A stretch of 64,000 nucleotides of DNA from an uncultured Alphaproteobacteria bacterium (lineage in GTDB: Bacteria > Pseudomonadota > Alphaproteobacteria > HIMB59 > GCA-002718135), in the NCBI GenBank assembly GCA_902517315.1, contig CABYBP010000001.1, positions 1-64,000 of the forward strand, read 5' to 3'. The position numbers and the translations under genes are program-made. Position 1 is the stretch's first letter. Every line of letters begins with the position of its first letter. A model generated the notes under the pieces. It was not told where the DNA came from and made no database searches. It worked only from the letters and a program-made list of their open reading frames with translations. Positions 54,547 to 63,368 of this stretch are shown here, piece by piece.

Positions 54547-55407
54547 ATGAACCTATATCTTTCATATCTATTTATCTTTTTTTGGAGTAGTGCTTTTATA
54601 AGTGGTCAATTTATTGTGCAATCAGCAAGCCCTTTTGCTGCATTATGTTTTAGGTTTTGTATTGTAAGTGCATTTTTTTTAATTTTATCTATTATTCTTA
54701 GGGAAAGAATAAGAATAAATCGAAATTTAATCTTTCAAGCTATGATTACTGGAATTCTTTTTCATGGATTTTATTTAGGTGGGGTATTTTTTTCGTATTC
54801 TATCGGACTTACCGCAACATTATCTGCGTTAATTGTATGCCTCCAGCCTATTTTAACAAATATTCTAAGCGGACCTATTTTAAAAGAAAAAGTTACTGTT
54901 ACGCAATGGATAGGAATATTTTTTGGTTTTTTAGGTACTATATTAGTTATAGGCTATGATATTGGAACAGAAATACCAATAATAGGTGTTATTGCTTCTA
55001 TTGTTGCACTTTTAGGAGCAACTTCAGCTACTATTTGGCAAAAAAAATTTACTCATGAAATAAGTCTTTCAGTTAATAATTTTTATCAAGCATTAAGTGC
55101 TGGAATATTTTTATTTATAATTTCATTATTTTTTGAAATATCATTTATTAATTTTGATACACGTTTTATTATATCAATAGCATGGCAAATCATTATGGTG
55201 TCTTTTGGAGCGTACGCAATACTTATGTATCTAATAAAAAATGGAACAGCTTCTAAAACTAGCAGTCTTTTTTTCCTTGTTCCTCCAACTACTGCTGTAA
55301 TGGCTTGGTTTGTTTTAGATGAAAAATTATTTATAATTGATATTGTTGGACTATTAATTTGTACATTTGGTGTCTATATAGCTACAAGAACAAATGTGGG
55401 TAAATAA
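54547..55407 (+). CDS. EamA/DMT-family transporter
   Basis: 286 residues, ten membrane segments. Features: FRFCIVSAFFLILSIILRER, CLQPILTNILSGPILKEKVT and, in the second repeat, KTSSLFFLVPPTTAVMAWFV. This motif set is common in RhtB-independent amino-acid or metabolite exporters of the EamA family. Followed immediately by a DUF3147 gene with one-base overlap. Confidence 0.9.
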   Translation: MNLYLSYLFIFFWSSAFISGQFIVQSASPFAALCFRFCIVSAFFLILSIILRERIRINRNLIFQAMITGILFHGFYLGGVFFSYSIGLTATLSALIVCLQPILTNILSGPILKEKVTVTQWIGIFFGFLGTILVIGYDIGTEIPIIGVIASIVALLGATSATIWQKKFTHEISLSVNNFYQALSAGIFLFIISLFFEISFINFDTRFIISIAWQIIMVSFGAYAILMYLIKNGTASKTSSLFFLVPPTTAVMAWFVLDEKLFIIDIVGLLICTFGVYIATRTNVGK

Positions 55408-55754
55408 TGTATTTTTTTCTTAAAACTATAGTAACTGCTATTATAATTGTTGCAGTATCTGAAATAGCAAAAAAATATACTTGGACTGCTGCATTAATTG
55501 TTTCCTTACCACTAACATCTTTATTAGCTTTTATATGGTTATATTGGGACACAAAAGATTATCAAAAAGTAATAGAGTTATCTTATAGTACACTTGTTAT
55601 GAGTATTCCTTCTTTTGTTTTTTTTATTATTTTACCTATTCTTCTGAAATTTAAACAAAATTTTGTTTTTTCACTAATTGTTTCAATAATCAGTACTGCG
55701 ATAGCTTATGCAATTTTCATGTTTATAATTAAAAAATTTAACTTTAATTTTTAA
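55407..55754 (+). CDS. DUF3147 membrane protein
   Basis: 115 residues with four membrane segments. The pattern KKYTWTAALIVSLPLTSLLA with IWLYWDTKDYQKV is typical of DUF3147 proteins, which have no known function. Coupled to the preceding EamA gene. Confidence 0.75.
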   Translation: MYFFLKTIVTAIIIVAVSEIAKKYTWTAALIVSLPLTSLLAFIWLYWDTKDYQKVIELSYSTLVMSIPSFVFFIILPILLKFKQNFVFSLIVSIISTAIAYAIFMFIIKKFNFNF

Positions 55755-55929
55755 TAACATTCTCTTTATTCATTAAAATTGGTCTTCCATCATGTGCTGT
55801 ATTTAATGGGTAATAATCACCATTATATTTAACGCATAATGTTAAGCCATTTCTTTTTTCTTTACCTAGATTTACCTCTAAATCGACTATAACTAATTCG
55901 GTTTTTTCTAAAACTTTAATAATTTTCAT
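55744..55929 (-). CDS. Hypothetical protein, 61 aa
   Basis: ATG at 55929 follows AAAGGATAG, a fair Shine-Dalgarno. The product (MKIIKVLEKTELVIVDLEVN onward) looks like a small all-beta domain and contains VKYNGDYYPLNTAHDGRP. No family recognised. Confidence 0.5.
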   Translation of the reverse strand: MKIIKVLEKTELVIVDLEVNLGKEKRNGLTLCVKYNGDYYPLNTAHDGRPILMNKENVIKN

Positions 55930-55989
55930 AACTATCCTTTCAAAATATATAAATATATTTAGTAAGTACTATAAGATGTATCAAGTTTT

Positions 55990-56781
55990 ATGATTAGAGT
56001 TTTTCTAATATTTATTTTAATATTTTTGATTAAGAATGCATTTGCTAATAAATATATAACCATAGCTAGCACAACTTCTACTCACGATACGGGTTTATTA
56101 GAATATATTAACAAAATATTTGAAAATAAATATCAGACAAAAGTTAGAGCATTATCTCTTGGAACAGGGCAAGCAATTAAAGTTGCAATGGATGGCAATG
56201 TTGAAATTTTATTAGTTCATCATAAAAAATCAGAACTAGAATTTATGAATAATGGGTATGGAATTCTTAGACATGATTTGATGTATAATGATTTTGTCTT
56301 GATAGGACCGAAAAAAGATAAAAAAACATGCTCTTCAATTGAAAATAAAATGATTGAAATTAAAAAATCAAAATTGTTATTTGTATCTAGAGGTGATGAG
56401 AGTGGCACTCATAAAAAAGAAAAAGAACTTTGGGAATTATCAAATATAAGAGTACCATTTGAAGAAAATTGGTATCTCAGTGTTGGTCAGGGAATGGGAT
56501 CAACATTATTAATAGCTAATCAAAAAAATGCTTACACTCTTAGTGATCGTAGCACTTGGATAGCTTTTAATAAAAAAGAAAATCTACAAATTGTTTGTGA
56601 AAATTTACCTCCATTATTTAATCAATATGGAATAATTTTAGTAAGCAATAAAATAAATAATAATTTAAATATCGAGGCGGCTAAAAAATATGTTGAATGG
56701 ATTACATCAAAAGAAGCAAAAAAATTAATTAATAACTATCGAGTAAATGGAAAACAATTATTTTTCTTTAATCATAATTAG
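55990..56781 (+). CDS. Tungstate/molybdate-type ABC substrate-binding protein (TupA-like)
   Basis: 263 residues with signal peptide (MIRVFLIFILIFLIKNAFA). The mature protein shows the TupA pattern: ITIASTTSTHDTGLLEYI, LSLGTGQAIKVAMDGNVEIL, LVHHKKSELEFMNNGYG, MYNDFVLIGPKKDKK and FVSRGDESGTHKKEKELW. Binds tungstate in the periplasm. The TupB permease and TupC ATPase genes are not adjacent. The gene ends overlapping a convergent oxygenase gene by 4 bases. Confidence 0.88.
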   Translation: MIRVFLIFILIFLIKNAFANKYITIASTTSTHDTGLLEYINKIFENKYQTKVRALSLGTGQAIKVAMDGNVEILLVHHKKSELEFMNNGYGILRHDLMYNDFVLIGPKKDKKTCSSIENKMIEIKKSKLLFVSRGDESGTHKKEKELWELSNIRVPFEENWYLSVGQGMGSTLLIANQKNAYTLSDRSTWIAFNKKENLQIVCENLPPLFNQYGIILVSNKINNNLNIEAAKKYVEWITSKEAKKLINNYRVNGKQLFFFNHN

Positions 56782-57560
56782 TTAATTCTACCAAAAAATG
56801 TTAATCTTGCATTTTCAGAGAGCATTGTACCCTCCTCTTCATTATAATTTAACGTTACTAATATTCTTGGTTTATCTGATTCTACTGGAGTTACACGATG
56901 CAAATAGTTTCTGCCATAAAATAATATAAGAGTACCGGAATCAACATCTGCTTTTTGTGGTAAAATTTTTCTATCTAAAATATTTTTAATATATGATTTA
57001 TCGATATAGTTTTCTGAAAAATTTCTTCCTTTACTAACATATTCAAATTCTCCACCTTTATCTGATGATTGTATCATTAAAGTAATAGCAAATGATGCAT
57101 TATCAAAATGCCATCCTAGTTGTTGTGATTTTTTATAATAATTATAATTTATAGAAGATAAACTATCACTGTATGGATAAATATCTTTTAAATTTAAGAC
57201 ACCTTTTAAAAAATTTTTAAAAATGTTTGATTGATATAAAAAATTTAATTTAGATTGCTGATTTAACAGATCATGAGGAACACAACCTTTATCACTTATA
57301 ACCCCTCTATTTAAAGGATCATTCATGTCATTTAATTTATCTTGTTTATTAAGTAAGATAGTATGATTTTGAGAACAATAGAAAGCTTGATCTTGTAATC
57401 CATGTGCTTCAGTAATTAATTCACTTAAGCAGCCATTTGTTAAAAAATTATTTAATATTAGAATAGAATTTTTTTTAATTTCATCGTTGCAAAATTGAAT
57501 ATATTCATCGCTATCTATTGGATGTTTTGACTGATTAACTATATCAATTATGGTATTCAT
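56778..57560 (-). CDS. 2OG-Fe(II) oxygenase
   Basis: 260 residues. Jelly-roll oxygenase with HxD iron motif in LGWHFDNASFAITLMI, distal histidine in RNYLHRVTPVESDKPRILVT (with the 2OG arginine in KPRIL). It contains a Cys-His cluster-like N-terminal half of unknown role. Resembles small hydroxylases acting on amino acids or peptides; substrate unknown. Confidence 0.82.
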   Translation of the reverse strand: MNTIIDIVNQSKHPIDSDEYIQFCNDEIKKNSILILNNFLTNGCLSELITEAHGLQDQAFYCSQNHTILLNKQDKLNDMNDPLNRGVISDKGCVPHDLLNQQSKLNFLYQSNIFKNFLKGVLNLKDIYPYSDSLSSINYNYYKKSQQLGWHFDNASFAITLMIQSSDKGGEFEYVSKGRNFSENYIDKSYIKNILDRKILPQKADVDSGTLILFYGRNYLHRVTPVESDKPRILVTLNYNEEEGTMLSENARLTFFGRIN

Positions 57561-57630
57561 TGCTGACTTAGTACTTATATACTAAAGTTGTAGATGTTAA
57601 ATTTAAAAAATTTATATATATTTATTCAAA

Positions 57631-59019
57631 ATGGTTTGGAATTTTCAAGATAGTTATACGAAATTACCTAGTATTTTTTATAGTAAAGTTAATCCTGAAA
57701 ATTTTAGTAATAAAAAATTAGTTTTGTTTAATAGTGATCTTGCAAGGGAGTTAAATTTAGATTTTAACAAATATGATGATCATGAAAAGTGTAATATTCT
57801 TTTGGGAAAAAATAAATTAGATAAAAATTACTTCTCTCAAGCATATGCTGGGCATCAATTTGGAAATTTTACAATTTTAGGTGATGGTAGAGCTGTAATT
57901 ATTGGTGAACATATTACTAATAATAAACAAAGGGTAGATATACAGTTAAAAGGCTCAGGTCAAACACCCTACTCTAGAAATGGAGATGGGAAAGCTGCTT
58001 TAGGTCCAATGATAAGAGAATATATATTGAGTGAAGCTATGCATAATCTTGGTATATCATCAACTAGAGCACTTGCAGTTATTACTACAGGTGAAAATGT
58101 ATTGCGTGATAGATTAGAGCCAGGTGCAATTTTAATTAGAGTCGCGAAATCACATATTAGAGTTGGGACTTTTCAGTTTGGAAGTCTTTTAAAAAATAGA
58201 GAGGAATTTCAAAACTTTATATCTTATACAATTTCAAGGATGTCTCCTGAAATAGATAATAATAATGATAAATATTTAAAATTCTATGAAACAATTTGTG
58301 ATTTGCAGATTAAGTTGGTCATAGATTGGATGAGAGTTGGTTTTATTCATGGTGTTATGAATACCGATAATATGTCTTTATCAGGTGAAACCATAGATTA
58401 TGGTCCAGCAGCATATTTGGATGAATATAATCCAAAAAAAGTTTTTAGCTCAATTGATAAAATGGGAAGATATTCTTTTGAAAATCAATCAAAAATAACG
58501 TTGTGGAATTTAGCAAGATTTGCTGAAACTTTTCTTCATTTAATTGATTCAAATGAAAAAACAGCAATTAAAAAAATTGAAGAAATATTAAATAAATATA
58601 AAAAATTGTTTGATCAATCTTGGTTAGAAATGATGTCTATGAAATTAAATTTAGATACTAATAATAATAACGAAGAAATTGTTAAAGAATTTTTAGATTT
58701 GATGCATATTTATAAACTTGATTATACAAATACATTTTTAGATTTAGAAAATAATACTCTTGATAAAAAGATTTTTAAAAATTGGGAAGAAAAATATAAA
58801 AATAATAAATTAAGAAAATTTAAAAATGTAAATCCTCAAATTATACCTAGGAATCATATTATTGCAGAAATAATTAATGAAGTGTACAGTGATAATTACG
58901 GTCAATTATATGATTTCGAAAAAATACTAAAAAGTCCTTACGAGAAAAAAGAAAATAAAAAATATATTACCCCACCTTTAGAAAGTGAAAAAGTTTTTGA
59001 AACTTTTTGTGGTACTTAA
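57631..59019 (+). CDS. selO: Protein adenylyltransferase SelO (YdiU/UPF0061)
   Basis: Pseudokinase-fold enzyme that transfers AMP to protein substrates and is linked to redox stress. 462 residues. Motifs: SQAYAGHQFGNFTILGDGRA, VDIQLKGSGQTPYSRNGDGK, RVGTFQFGS, HGVMNTDNMSLSGETIDYGP. It ends ETFCGT, so a C-terminal cysteine takes the place of the selenocysteine found in some animal SelO proteins. Slightly shorter than the usual 480-490 residues but complete. Confidence 0.95.
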   Translation: MVWNFQDSYTKLPSIFYSKVNPENFSNKKLVLFNSDLARELNLDFNKYDDHEKCNILLGKNKLDKNYFSQAYAGHQFGNFTILGDGRAVIIGEHITNNKQRVDIQLKGSGQTPYSRNGDGKAALGPMIREYILSEAMHNLGISSTRALAVITTGENVLRDRLEPGAILIRVAKSHIRVGTFQFGSLLKNREEFQNFISYTISRMSPEIDNNNDKYLKFYETICDLQIKLVIDWMRVGFIHGVMNTDNMSLSGETIDYGPAAYLDEYNPKKVFSSIDKMGRYSFENQSKITLWNLARFAETFLHLIDSNEKTAIKKIEEILNKYKKLFDQSWLEMMSMKLNLDTNNNNEEIVKEFLDLMHIYKLDYTNTFLDLENNTLDKKIFKNWEEKYKNNKLRKFKNVNPQIIPRNHIIAEIINEVYSDNYGQLYDFEKILKSPYEKKENKKYITPPLESEKVFETFCGT

Positions 59020-60396
59020 TTAAATAGCTATATTATATCTAAAATTTTTTTGGAAAGGATAAATTGGCTTTTCTCTAAATAAATTTTTAATTCTTTTAAA
59101 ATCTTGAGTAACAAATCCATCTGTTAAAATCATAAAATTATCCGCTTTAAGTTTTTTAAGTTCTGGTGAAAGATATCCTGATTTTACAACCAATATTTTA
59201 TATTTTTTTAGATTTATATTTAATTCCTTAAAATCACTCAGATAATGAAAAGGTTTTCTATATTTAGTAAAAATTACTGTATTATTTTTTGAGATTACAA
59301 TCGCATTATCATTTTTTAGATAAAATTTATCAATCGAGATAGAAATTTTCTTTTTTGAGATACTATCTTTTATGACAATTTTGTTTTTTTTATTTTTTAG
59401 TTCACTAAAAATTTCTTCATTATAAATTCCTGCAAACAGTGTGTTCTCTATCTTGTTTTTAAATACGTGCTCTAATACATCAATTCTACTACCAACTCCT
59501 CCAGCTGTTGGATTGTCTCCGCTATCGGCTAAAATTGTAAATCTATTTTTATTAACTACATGAAAAATCTTATTTAATTTATAAGATTTCATATCATAAA
59601 CTAAATTAAACCTATTATTCCAATAACTTAGTGCTATTTTCTTACATATTTTTTTACCGATATTAACATCTGTACAATTTACAATTGCAGAAGCTGTTGC
59701 CCTATTAGTATCAGCCCAAACATATCCTATAAGTAAATTACAATCATTAATCCCATTCAATTTATTAAAAATATTAAGATTTTTATAAATTTTTTTACAT
59801 GGTTCAACTATTGTAGATGACATTTCACCTGAAACTAAAACTGGTATTTTTTCCCAAATAATATGATTTTTTTTATTTTTTAATATTCCATCAATTAACA
59901 TTTTCAATGACCTTGAATAAGTTTGATTAACGTCGATATGTGGGGCTGTTTTATATGCAGCAAAATAATCAATATTTTTTATAATTGAATCAGTCATCTG
60001 CCCGTGAAGATCATAAGATAATGATATTTTACAGTTTTTAGATAATTTAGAGCGAATTTTTTTAATAAAAAAACCTTCGGGATCACTAATACCTTTGACA
60101 TACATCGCACCATGCATGATTAGTAAAATACCATCAATAGGTTTTGATTTTATTAAATCATTTGTGATATTATTAATCGTTTTTATAAAAAATTTTTTAT
60201 CTACAGGCCCGCCAGGCAAACTTTGATAATATTTATTTGGTATAAATGTTATATTATTATGTTTGGAATACGGAAAATTTATATATTTTAAAAGTTTTTT
60301 TCCACTTAAAACTTCAAAATCTTTTTTATTTTGTATTAATGTTGAATAAGAGCAGCATTCAGTACTAATACCACAAATAAAAATTTTTTTTTTCAT
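59020..60396 (-). CDS. M81-family metallopeptidase (microcystinase C, MlrC-like)
   Basis: 458 residues. The M81 signature is FICGISTECCSYSTLI, then ISLSYDLHGQMTD, YKTAPHIDVNQTYSR and the C-terminal-domain motif ILADSGDNPTAGGVGS. MlrC-type enzymes cleave cyclic or linear peptides including microcystin fragments; the marine substrate is unknown. Heads the minus-strand group that continues with phhB-like and SMP-30 genes. Confidence 0.85.
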   Translation of the reverse strand: MKKKIFICGISTECCSYSTLIQNKKDFEVLSGKKLLKYINFPYSKHNNITFIPNKYYQSLPGGPVDKKFFIKTINNITNDLIKSKPIDGILLIMHGAMYVKGISDPEGFFIKKIRSKLSKNCKISLSYDLHGQMTDSIIKNIDYFAAYKTAPHIDVNQTYSRSLKMLIDGILKNKKNHIIWEKIPVLVSGEMSSTIVEPCKKIYKNLNIFNKLNGINDCNLLIGYVWADTNRATASAIVNCTDVNIGKKICKKIALSYWNNRFNLVYDMKSYKLNKIFHVVNKNRFTILADSGDNPTAGGVGSRIDVLEHVFKNKIENTLFAGIYNEEIFSELKNKKNKIVIKDSISKKKISISIDKFYLKNDNAIVISKNNTVIFTKYRKPFHYLSDFKELNINLKKYKILVVKSGYLSPELKKLKADNFMILTDGFVTQDFKRIKNLFREKPIYPFQKNFRYNIAI

Positions 60397-60400
60397 TAAA

Positions 60401-60736
60401 TTAACTTTTAATTAAATCAATTTTGGAAGCTAATATAAAATCATTAACTGATAATCCCTCTATTGCGTGAGTATGAACCATAACTAAACAATAACCCCAT
60501 CCTATTGATATATCGGGATGATGACCTTCTTTTTCTGCTACTTCTCCTACTTCATTTGCAAATGATATAGCTTTTTTAAAATTGTTAAATTTAAATTTTT
60601 TGAAAATCATTTCTTGATTATCATTGACTGACCATTCATTAAGTTCAGATAAGAATTTACTAATTTCTTGATAATCTAATTTAGGAGTGTTCCCATTGCA
60701 TGGTTCACACTTTCCTGAAGATAAAGGTTTATTCAT
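60401..60736 (-). CDS. Pterin-4a-carbinolamine dehydratase
   Basis: 111 residues from the ATG at 60736 (MNKPLSSGKCEPCNGNTPKL), with the active-site motif EGHHPDISIGWGYCLVMVHT. Dehydrates 4a-hydroxytetrahydrobiopterin. The N-terminal KCEPCNG segment is the conserved Cys pair seen in bacterial homologues. An in-frame ATG at 60748 would overlap the upstream SMP-30 gene more; the shorter start leaves an 8-base overlap. A phenylalanine hydroxylase gene is not seen nearby. Confidence 0.9.
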   Translation of the reverse strand: MNKPLSSGKCEPCNGNTPKLDYQEISKFLSELNEWSVNDNQEMIFKKFKFNNFKKAISFANEVGEVAEKEGHHPDISIGWGYCLVMVHTHAIEGLSVNDFILASKIDLIKS

Positions 60737-61682
60737 AAAATCTGGCACCTTGTTGATTTAATTCAATTGAATATAAACTAGTTGTGGCTGTTATGTACAA
60801 GATATTTCCTTCCACTCCTCCAAATTCTAAATTTGATACTAATTCAGGGATTATAAGTTGCCCAATTAATTCGTTTTGAGAATTAAAACATTTAATTGCT
60901 TTTCCTGCACTTGTCCAAACATTACTATCTTTATCACATCTAAAACCATCGGAGAAAAAGGGTTTAAAATCATAAATTAATTTTCTGTTAATGGGTAATC
61001 CGTCAATCATATCATAAACATACAATTGTTTGATATTTTCACCAGTATCTGCAACATATAATTTTTTTTCGTCTGGAGAAATGGCAATTCCATTTGGTCT
61101 ATCAAGGTCGTCAATCATGACTTTTAAAGTATTTAGTTTAGGATCAAATGAAAACACATTACAGCCACCATATTCTTGCTCGCCAGGATATCCCTCATAA
61201 TTTGATAGAATACCATAAGGTGGATCTGTAAACCAAATTGTATCATCCGATTTAACAAATAGGTCATTTGGAGAGTTAAGTTTCTTACCATTATAACTAT
61301 CAACTAAGACTTCCACTTCTAAATTATCATTAGTTTTATAGATACATCTTCCTCCATGTGAACAAGAAATGACATTCTCTTCTTTATCAATAGTATTTCC
61401 ATTACAATAATTGGAAGGATTTTTATATTCTGATACTAAATCATTTGATAACTTTAGCATCCTGTTATTTGGTATATCGCTCCAGACTAATGTGTCTAAA
61501 TGAGGAATATATGCGGGTCCTTCTCCCCATAACATTCCAGAAAAAACTTTTTTAACTTCAGTAGACTTTACATAGTTATTGAATTGATCAGTATTTTCTA
61601 CGTGTTCATTATATTTATTTTTGTATGCATAACTTGGATTTCTTGGATCTAAATCGGCAGGTAAAAATTTTTTATCTGACAT
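60729..61682 (-). CDS. SMP-30/gluconolactonase/LRE-family protein
   Basis: 317 residues, six-bladed propeller. Metal-site motifs: LWGEGPAYIPHLD, LNSPNDLFVKSDDTIWFTDP, LDRPNGIAISPDEKKLYVAD and SDGFRCDKDSNVWTSAGK. Likely hydrolyses a sugar lactone. Adjoins the beta-hydroxyacid dehydrogenase gene upstream and overlaps the pterin dehydratase gene downstream. Confidence 0.92.
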   Translation of the reverse strand: MSDKKFLPADLDPRNPSYAYKNKYNEHVENTDQFNNYVKSTEVKKVFSGMLWGEGPAYIPHLDTLVWSDIPNNRMLKLSNDLVSEYKNPSNYCNGNTIDKEENVISCSHGGRCIYKTNDNLEVEVLVDSYNGKKLNSPNDLFVKSDDTIWFTDPPYGILSNYEGYPGEQEYGGCNVFSFDPKLNTLKVMIDDLDRPNGIAISPDEKKLYVADTGENIKQLYVYDMIDGLPINRKLIYDFKPFFSDGFRCDKDSNVWTSAGKAIKCFNSQNELIGQLIIPELVSNLEFGGVEGNILYITATTSLYSIELNQQGARFYE

Positions 61683-61683
61683 A

Positions 61684-62619
61684 TTATACTTCTACACCTT
61701 TTTGTTTTTTTTGTTTATCAATTAATTGTTTTGGGAAATTTTTTGCTCTTAATTTAATTTTTGCATCTTTTTCAATTAATTTAATAATACTAGTACTAAA
61801 TGATCTTTCACCTAAATTTTTCATACCTAGTTTAAATTTTTTACTTAAATAATTTCCCAGATCTAATTTTATATTTTTTCCAAGTTTATTAAAAAGATTT
61901 ATATCTTTATTGGCTAGATCCATTGTAAATCCAACATTATAACTGCCTCCAAGTATAACCTTAGTTTCAGTTTCATTAACAAAACTATTTCCAGAACTAA
62001 TCTTTATAGCTTTATAAGTTAAACCTAGGTCAATTTTATTTTTTTTTGCAACACTCAAAGCCTCACCTATACCTACTAAATGTAATGATGCTAAATAATT
62101 TGTAATTACTTTTAATATTGAGGCATTTCCAATTTTTCCACAGTATAAAATTTCATGGCCAAGTAATGATAAAATTGGGAAACAATTCTTGAAAGTTGAT
62201 TTCTTTCCTGCAGCTAGAATAGATATATTACCTGATTTAGCTCTATGCTCTCCTCCAGTAATTGGGCATTCTAATACTCTACCACCTTTAGAGCTAACTT
62301 TTTTAGATAAGTAAATCATATCATTTTTATCTGTAGTACTCATCTCAATCCAGATATGTTTTTTAGTTAAATATTTTAATATGTTTTTTAAAACTTTGCT
62401 TACCGCTTTTGGTGAAGGTAAACATGTTATTATAACATCACTCTTTTCTGTTAATTCTTTTAAAGTTTTACAAGGCTCATTTTTTAAATTTTTTAATCTT
62501 GAATAAGATTGATTATTTTTATCATAAACAAATACTTTGTTATTTGATTTTAATAAATTATTTGTAAGGTTTGATCCAACATTTCCAATTCCTATGAAGC
62601 CAATAGATACTGGTTTCAT
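61684..62619 (-). CDS. Beta-hydroxyacid dehydrogenase (3-hydroxyisobutyrate/tartronate-semialdehyde reductase type)
   Basis: 311 residues. N-terminal Rossmann motif VSIGFIGIGNVGSNLTNNLL, substrate-binding CPITGGEHRAKSGNISIL and catalytic lysine in GNASILKVITNYLASLHLVG. The exact substrate (3-hydroxyisobutyrate, tartronate semialdehyde or similar) cannot be told. Overlaps the MBL gene by 4 bases. Confidence 0.87.
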   Translation of the reverse strand: MKPVSIGFIGIGNVGSNLTNNLLKSNNKVFVYDKNNQSYSRLKNLKNEPCKTLKELTEKSDVIITCLPSPKAVSKVLKNILKYLTKKHIWIEMSTTDKNDMIYLSKKVSSKGGRVLECPITGGEHRAKSGNISILAAGKKSTFKNCFPILSLLGHEILYCGKIGNASILKVITNYLASLHLVGIGEALSVAKKNKIDLGLTYKAIKISSGNSFVNETETKVILGGSYNVGFTMDLANKDINLFNKLGKNIKLDLGNYLSKKFKLGMKNLGERSFSTSIIKLIEKDAKIKLRAKNFPKQLIDKQKKQKGVEV

Positions 62620-63368
62620 AAATTAATAATCATACCATCATATCCAGGTTTAGCATTTGGTGGGCACTTTGTTATTAATTCTTTTTCATCTAGTAAAGCT
62701 GTCATATGAGTAAAAATAGTTTGCTTAGGTTTAATATATGAAATCAAATCCATAATTTGATCAAATCCAGCATGAGCGGGATGAGTATCTTGTCTTAATA
62801 AACCAACTATCCATAAATCTAGATTTTTTAATTTATCTATATCTTGATTATAAAATTTTTTTAAATCTGTAGAATATGCAAAATTACCAATTTTGTATGT
62901 TTGAACATCAATTGACCCGTGATTATGCTTAAATGTTTCAATATTTATATTCTGAAAATTTATACTAGAATCTAATTCTTTAATTTCCATAAATGGTAAA
63001 TAATCTTTTTCTCCTTTAAAAATATATTTATAATTTGTTTCCATCTCAGGAATCATTTCTTTTGGCATATATGCAGGAATAATTTTTTTATTTATTAAAG
63101 ACATTGCTCTCATATCTGGTACACCTGATGTATGATCAGAATGAATATGAGTATAAAGTACCGCATCAATATTAGTACATTTAGCATTATAAAGTTGCTG
63201 CCTGAGGTCTGGACTAGTATCAATTAGAATATTAGTATTTTTATGTTCAATAAGTACTGATGATCTTGTTCGAAAATTTCTTTTATTATTAAGATCAATA
63301 TTACCATGTCTATTCCACGCTAAAGGTGAGCCAAAAGATCCTCCACAGCCTAAGATAGTAATTTTCAT
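62616..63368 (-). CDS. MBL-fold metallohydrolase, PhnP-like
   Basis: 250 residues. N-terminal ITILGCGGSFGSPLAW, metal motif YTHIHSDHTSGVPDMR, and downstream GNFAYSTDLKKF and IFTHMTALLDEKE. Resembles phosphoribosyl cyclic phosphodiesterases (PhnP) that commonly follow tatD in alphaproteobacteria. It starts inside the tatD stop (TAATG), so the pair is translationally coupled. Confidence 0.88.
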   Translation of the reverse strand: MKITILGCGGSFGSPLAWNRHGNIDLNNKRNFRTRSSVLIEHKNTNILIDTSPDLRQQLYNAKCTNIDAVLYTHIHSDHTSGVPDMRAMSLINKKIIPAYMPKEMIPEMETNYKYIFKGEKDYLPFMEIKELDSSINFQNINIETFKHNHGSIDVQTYKIGNFAYSTDLKKFYNQDIDKLKNLDLWIVGLLRQDTHPAHAGFDQIMDLISYIKPKQTIFTHMTALLDEKELITKCPPNAKPGYDGMIINL

